The position numbers and the translations under genes were made by a program. Below are positions 8,690-13,113 of a stretch of 13,113 nt of DNA, one piece after another (the first letter of the stretch is position 1; every line of letters starts with the position of its first letter). The stretch comes from Termitomyces sp. T153 (Eukaryota > Basidiomycota > Agaricomycetes > Agaricales > Lyophyllaceae): NCBI GenBank assembly GCA_018296165.2, contig JACKQL020000294.1:1-13113 (forward strand). The letters run 5' to 3'. The notes beneath the pieces were generated by a model, which saw nothing but the letters and a program-made list of their open reading frames with translations, was not told the DNA's origin and searched no databases.

Positions 8690-9005
8690 GGGGCCAGGGA
8701 ATTGCATGGTGAGGTCCTTCCAGTTGATGTTGGGGTTGATGTCTTGCAGGCATGAGAGTCTGAGCACAATTGGAGTCAGCGGAGGTAATTGGGTGACGAG
8801 GAGCCAGGCCTGAAACTGCAGGTCATTGTCAAGGGTGAGGGTGTTGTCGTGGTATTGAGTGATCCTTGTTGTGGTGGGGCTTCTGTCAAAGAGTTGGAGC
8901 TCAAGGGGTTTGTTGAGGTCATTGCGCCGGAGGCTGAGCTGATTACTGACGAAGGTGCCAGAGGCACCGCTGTCAACAAGGGCAGGGAATACCTTGGAAG
9001 AGTTG
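8690..9005 (-). other. Second aspartic protease-like domain (DSGA intact)
   Basis: It is in the same frame as the first and about 157 codons downstream. The motif ALVDSGASGTFVSNQ keeps the catalytic triad (Asp at 8972-8974). It is followed by PLELQLFD and LTPIVLRLSCLQDINPNINW, which line up with the equivalent segments of the first domain. This is a tandem duplication, and the second copy looks the better preserved. Confidence 0.75.
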
Positions 9006-9189
9006 TCGAGTCAGACATTAATGATGAACAACTGTGCAGATCTAGAGCGGAGCTGTGGAGGAGTCCAGGGGGGGTCAATTGTGGCCTCGGAATTCTCAGA
9101 GGAGAGTGAGACATCGAAAGGTATCAGCCCAGAGTTGGTGGGGTTGTCCCAGTCAAGGCAGAGGGTGAGGCTGGGCCAGTCAACACGGG

Positions 9190-9510
9190 GGTTGGTGGAA
9201 CAGAGCTATGAGAATCCTAAGACGATGGGGGTGGAGGGGTGCAATTTTGTGATAAGTAGTCAGAGTTCTTGCTGTTGTCTGTTGGTGAAGGTCATGGTCA
9301 TTTCCAGGCAGTGTGTGATGTCTCCTGCTGGGGTGGGGTCTCCGTCAAAAAGTTTGAGGGGGATCGGGGCAGGGAGGTGTCGGAGGGAGTGGGGAGCAAG
9401 CACTGCCAGGGATTCATCGATGAAGTTGTTGGTGGCGCTGCTGTCAACTAGTGTGGGGACAGGGTTGGCGGTGAAGGGAAGAGTGGTGCGGAGGAGGAGG
9501 TTGGTGGATG
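9190..9510 (-). other. First aspartic protease-like domain (DSSA)
   Basis: The motif LVDSSATNNFID has its catalytic-type Asp at 9443-9445. Retropepsins carry D[ST]GA, so the Gly is replaced by Ser (GGC to AGC fits a transition). Downstream are LKLFDGDPTPAGDIT and TPIVLGFS, typical of the fold's later strands and the LG-containing second motif. It contains TGA 9262 and TAG 9208. It would process the polyprotein if active. Confidence 0.7.
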
Positions 9511-9705
9511 AGTGAGAGGGGAGGTGTACTGGGGGGCTGTCCAGGGTGAGTATCGTTGCGCAGAGTGTGGCGGGGGCAGAGAAGACGTCGGGGTCTGGTC
9601 CATGGTCTAGTGCATCTTCAAGACCTAAACCGCTGACTTGTTTTCCGTAAACTGGTAGTTACAGTCTTCTCCATTGATTGTCCACATAGCGTGTCCCATC
9701 ACCTG

Positions 9706-12114
9706 TCATTTAGGACAACTGCGAATAAAGTGTCCCTGCTCACCACATAGGATGCACGTGCCCTCCTTCCATTGTTTCTCCCGTGTTTCCTCTGGCACAT
9801 CAATCCATGGGCTATCCTGAATCCTGTTTGCACATAAGGCTTCTTGGTCGTTGGCGGGGTCCAGAATGTTGTTGTGGTCATCGGGGTTGGTGTCCAGGGG
9901 TTCCGGAGTTTCATAGAGGTCAGCAGCATCAAGCTGGGCTAGCAGATGTTGTCCCAGGGGTGGGTTGGTTCTGGTAATTCCTTGGCCCAAGGGAAAACGG
10001 GGCGCAGGGTTGGCAGGGTTAGCGGGGATTGAGGACCGAACACCATTGGTTGCTCCAGCCTGCCAGTTGGTGTTACCAGAGGCATTCCAGGGGGTCCAGG
10101 GTGCTGTGTTTTCACTGCGATCTTCCCAGTAACGTTGGTCAACCTGGGTAACAAGTGCCTTGTACCTGTCATAGGTGGCTTGCTTGGGTACAAGGCAAAG
10201 GACGTCCTTGATTTGTTGAGGCAGGGCATGATGGAGGGCAAATCGGAGAGCGTTGTAGTTCCAGCCGGTCTCATAGGCTTCCCATTCAAACCATACAATA
10301 AAGGTTGTGAAGTGTTTGTTGTCACGCATTCAGAGGTTGAAGAGATTTTCCTTTACCTCCGCTATGGTGTCAAAGACGCTGAACTTACTTGAGAATTCCT
10401 GAGTGAAAGCAAGCCAATTGGAGAGCACAGAGTTGTTGGGTCAAACTGGAGTAGTGCAGTGTAATGATCAAAGGCAATACCCTGTAAATATGACGCAGCG
10501 AAGGCCACTCGTGAGCTCTCAAGTTGGAAGGTAATTGGCTTAGCTTGGAACATAGTCAGACACTGGGTTAGAAAGATTCGCCACTTCCAGGGGTCGTGGC
10601 TGGTGAAGGTTTTGGGTTTCTGAATGTTGAGCTTACCCTCTCAGGCCAGTGCATCATGGGTATGTCCTGTGGATTTTGAGCTCAGGGCAGGGGTCTGGCA
10701 TTGTAGTAGTAATAGTAGTTGTTCCCATTTTCACGCTGGGGGGGGAAGTTGTCCATTGCCAGGCCCCATCCCCCAGGGAGTCTGCTGTTGGGTGGCCCTC
10801 CACCGGGGGGTTGACCTACATTGCCCAGGGCGGGCCCTGGGGCCCATTGAGGGGGTCCTCCAGGTATGGGGGGTCCGAAATAATTTGCGTCAGCGGGAGG
10901 GTTAGGCATCAGAGCGGGTGGGGGACGAGGATGGTTGGTAAGGAAGGGTGGTCGGGGTGCTCCAGGACCTGTGGGCTGTTGTGGGGGGACCGGGGTGGAG
11001 GGGCATTGACATGAGAGGCGCAGAGGTCAAAGTGGGGGGGTCAGTCTTGTGGAGGTCCATTGCATGGGGCATGCTTGTTGGTGAGGTTACCAGGCTTGTC
11101 GATGTAGGAGAGAGTCTGGTTGTCATCATCAATGCGTGGGGGCGGCCGATGGGAGCAGGGTTCGGAGATGGCAGGCTGGTCCCAGATTTGGAAGGCACTG
11201 GGGACAGAGTTGGCCTGGGGGTGAGCGGAGAGGGCCAAGATATGGGCAGCTGGTTGGTTGAACAATCCCCCCACAGGGTTGAGGTTTCTCAAGATGCTGG
11301 AGGCCACATTGAGTTCTTCCTGCTGACGGGGAACAGAAGGTGGGGCTTTGCTTTGTGTTCCAACAGGCTCCTTGCATTGCACATGGAAGGAGTGGGTGGG
11401 GTCTAGAGGGTCTTCAAAGGGGCAGGGGTTTGGGCTGGTGTGGATTTCTTCGACCAATGTGCAGAGCTCGTTCTATAAGTTATTGTCAATGCCCAGGGTG
11501 CCTTGTGTAGTCTTTGGGAGGTTTCCTTGCAGATAGCACTCATGGAAGTTGAGGAGTCGATCCACCCAGACTTCCGGAGTTGTGAAGGTGTCAGGGTAGC
11601 CTAGGTTGGTGAGGAGGGTGCAGGTGCATCTTGCAAATTCCATGGGAGAGAGGTGGAGGAAGCGGAGGACTTCATCATGTTGTTGGGCATAAACTTCGAC
11701 CCTTTGCTGCCTGGGAGAAGGAGGAGCTTGAGCGGGGAATGGCATACGAGGGGGGGAATAATTGTCCATAGGCCCCGGAGGGGTTGGGGCTGCAGTGGGG
11801 ACTGGGTACGCGTAATAGTGGGCGGGGGGAAGGTAGGCGGGGTTAGGGAGTGCCGCAGAATATCCTTCAGGGTATATACAGGGATTGTTGCCATTGGCAG
11901 AGAATGCGGGAGGGCAGTGCCAGCCCAGAGGTATTCCCTGGCTGATGGAGGGGGCGTAGAATGCCTGGTTGGGGTCAGGAGTTCAGTGACGAGGGATGTA
12001 CTGATCTGTGGAGGGGCCTGGGTAGAACGGGGCATAGGGGTTTTCCAGTACTGGTCAACCATAGACATCAGTTAGGTAGCCAGCAGGGTTGTATGCAGGG
12101 TTATACACAGACAT
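9706..12114 (-). pseudogene. gag: gag, unusually long, with stops and frameshifts
   Basis: The start ATG at 12112-12114 lies 32 nt inside the LTR and opens MSVYNPAYNPAGYLTDVYG. The N-terminal half is disordered-looking (Pro, Tyr, Gly, Gln), with one helical block (about 11690-11480, around VYAQQHDEVLRFLHLS). A Pro/Gly stretch follows that includes five consecutive Tyr (about 10695-10715). The capsid-like region of the Retrotrans_gag type (about 10620-10080; WLAFTQEFSSKF, AYETGWNYNALRFALHHAL) leads to a CCHC knuckle. In-frame stops are at 12057, 11985, 11475 (TAG), 11043, 10684, 10643, 10332 and 9708 (first base). Three single-base deletion-type frameshifts lie near 10995, 10655 and 10445. About 800 codons is large for this family. 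The final TGA may be a decayed CGA, so gag and pol may once have been one frame. Confidence 0.85.
9715..9756 (-). other. Gag zinc knuckle CX2CX4HX4C
   Basis: CILCGEQGHFIRSC is a perfect CCHC nucleocapsid motif, which binds genomic RNA in related elements. It is unbroken here and lies seven bases before the TGA at 9706-9708. Confidence 0.93.
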
Positions 12115-12133
12115 CAAGAACGGGGTAAGGGGG

Positions 12134-12145
12134 AGTCTTGATATT
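12134..12145 (-). promoter_or_regulatory. Primer-binding site, self-priming type
   Basis: In element sense the sequence one base inside the 5' LTR is AATATCAAGACT. It does not start with TGG, as a tRNA-primed site would. It is the perfect 12-nt reverse complement of AGTCTTGATATT, which lies 32 nt after the TATA box in both LTRs, at the predicted 5' end of the RNA. This is the arrangement known from Tf1/sushi elements, where the 5' end of the transcript folds back as primer. Confidence 0.75.
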
Positions 12146-12146
12146 A

Positions 12147-13113
12147 TGTCAGGTTCCACTGACAATGGGGGCTCAGCTACACTGGCGAGTCCTTACTAGG
12201 CAGACATGATGTCCTGCATTTATAACCAAGTGTCTGGTATTGGCGTGGAGGGACTTGCAAGGGGGAGCTAGGGGGCAGTCCGAACAAGTCCGGAGTGGCT
12301 CGGTGGTGTCTAAGACCAAGTATACTAGTCATCGAACCCGGACAGGCACCAGAACAAGTTCATGGGTGTGCAAATAGAATGTGGGGTAGGCGGAGGCTTT
12401 GCGGTTGATGGGGGCAGAGCCAGAGTTTGACGGGAGATCACCAAGGCATGAGGGGTTCCTGGGCCAAGCAGAGTGAGGTCCGGGGTTGTTGTAGGAATGT
12501 TTGAGTCGTAGCACGCATGCGGAGTTCATACTGTTGTTGGAGATGAAAGGAACTTAGGAAGACAAAGGAACTATACACAGTTGAGATGAGGCAAGACAAG
12601 GCGAGACAAGGTGGAGACGAGGTGAGACAAGACAGAGAACAGAGATAGATTCGAAACTAAAAATAGAGACAGTGATGAGACGAAAGACAAGACATAGGAA
12701 ACCGGTAAATGCAATATCAAGACTAAAGTACTAGGGGTTCCTCTACGACTTATATACCTACTACTGGGCAGCTCCCGAGGGCAGAGGATATGGTGGCAGG
12801 CTTGACGGAACTGTGCGGAGTTGACGGTTGTCGGGTGCGATCTTGGAGCAGGCCATGGTGACATCCTGATGGGATCAGTTGGAAAGCAGATTGTTCCGGG
12901 GTCAGAGAAAGCCTTGGGAGTCCAGGGGAATTCAGGGGATGCATCAACTGCTGTGGAGAAGGCGTCGGAGTTGATCAAGGAGCCGTCGGGGTCTGCCAAG
13001 GAAGTGTCAGAGTTGCCTGAAGTGGGCGCGGAGAGTGGGCAAGGGTTGGGGAGTTTGGCAAAGCATTGGGGGGGCTGGGGGCGGTGTCAGGGTCTAGGGA
13101 GTGGGTCGTGACA
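12147..13113 (-). repeat. 5' LTR of the minus-strand Ty3/gypsy element
   Basis: It is the direct repeat of 3-939. In sense it begins TGTCACGACCC at the window's last base and ends GGAACCTGACA at 12147, with TGTCA/TGACA terminal inverted repeats. It is 967 bp long, 30 bp more than the other copy because of extra GAGACAAGG-like units near 12597-12630. The window stops at its end, so the outer target duplication cannot be seen. Confidence 0.94.
12713..12756 (-). promoter_or_regulatory. LTR core promoter and predicted transcript start (5' LTR)
   Basis: Sense TATATAAG (12756 to 12749) is followed by AGTCTTGATATT (12724 to 12713), starting 32 nt after the first T. This copy would drive the genomic RNA. 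The start word pairs with the primer-binding site about 570 bp downstream. Confidence 0.7.

Larger units (their letters stand above)
5241..9658 (-). pseudogene. pol: pol polyprotein of a Ty3/gypsy chromovirus, decayed
   Basis: A single reading frame runs over about 4.4 kb without an indel and encodes, in order, two aspartic-protease-like domains, reverse transcriptase, RNase H, integrase and a chromodomain. It is broken by 17 in-frame stops: TGA at 9262, 9013, 8518, 7954, 7573, 7339, 6793, 6451, 6046, 5752, 5701, 5554, 5503 and 5320, and TAG at 9208, 5404 and 5284 (first base given). Most TGAs replace positions that are Arg in related proteins, and Arg-to-Trp/Cys changes are common, so deamination of methylated CpG is the likely cause. 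The frame opens after a TAA at 9659-9661. Gag is one frame away (single-base deletion equivalent near 9630). The 3' end is uncertain: TAG 5284, TAG 5243 in another frame, or TAA 5128. The products would act in virus-like particles and the nucleus; this copy cannot make them. Confidence 0.93.

Noticed and set aside
5241..9658. Reassigned TGA codon (recoding) to explain the open pol frame
   Set aside because: TGA falls mainly at Arg positions, not Trp, alongside Arg-to-Trp/Cys changes and TAG stops, and gag has frameshifts. CpG decay explains this without a new code.
12050..12068. Gag start at the downstream ATG near 12068-12075
   Set aside because: That ATG opens a different frame without the Tyr/Pro-rich Gag sequence that continues into the later Gag region. 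The ATG at 12112-12114 is in the correct frame.
1..13113. CRISPR arrays, rRNA/tRNA genes, bacterial operons
   Set aside because: No regularly spaced direct repeats, tRNA-like cloverleaf or rRNA stretches were seen. The introns and chromovirus pol indicate a fungal nuclear sequence.

Overview
This window is almost exactly one long-terminal-repeat (LTR) retrotransposon of the Ty3/gypsy (Metaviridae) chromovirus type, lying on the minus strand. The left LTR is at 3-939 and the right LTR at 12147-13113. It carries a passenger gene on the plus strand, and that gene is broken by a second, solo LTR. The host looks like a basidiomycete fungus, probably an Agaricomycete. The reasons are the chromodomain at the end of the integrase, the passenger gene's short introns (54-63 bp with GTAAGT/GTAGTG donors), and a strong CpG-to-TpG decay signature. 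The host call is inference; no host gene outside the element is visible.

Layout, read in the element's sense (right to left). The 5' LTR (12147-13113) has a TATA box and a start region. Directly inside it is a primer-binding site (12134-12145) that matches no obvious tRNA but is perfectly complementary to 12 nt at the predicted 5' end of the element's own transcript, which points to Tf1/sushi-style self-priming. Next come a long gag (12114-9706; Pro/Tyr-rich N-terminal half, capsid-like region, CCHC knuckle) and a pol frame (about 9658-5241). Pol encodes two tandem aspartic-protease-like domains, reverse transcriptase, RNase H, integrase (HHCC and D,D35E) and a chromodomain. A polypurine tract (940-953) abuts the 3' LTR (3-939).

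Between pol and the polypurine tract lie about 4.3 kb that a standard Ty3/gypsy element lacks. They hold a plus-strand gene (2271-5055) that converges on pol. I could reconstruct it as four exons with three introns, giving a 500-codon frame including the stop. It has a Gal4-like cysteine cluster and a coiled coil. A 1102-bp solo LTR of a related family (3048-4149, plus orientation, flanked by a 5-bp duplication with one mismatch) sits in exon 3; removing it with one duplication copy keeps the frame exactly. Upstream, 954-2270 is AT-richer noncoding DNA with TATA-like sequences and is the likely promoter and leader region of that gene.

Everything is decayed. The pol frame runs about 4.4 kb without an indel but has 17 in-frame stops (14 TGA, 3 TAG, 0 TAA). 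Most TGAs sit where related proteins have Arg (CGA to TGA), together with many Arg-to-Trp/Cys changes. The passenger gene has two such TGAs. Gag has in-frame stops plus about three single-base frameshifts, with a fourth at the gag/pol boundary. This copy is therefore a dead fossil, but its architecture (self-primed, duplicated protease, antisense intron-bearing gene) can still be read.
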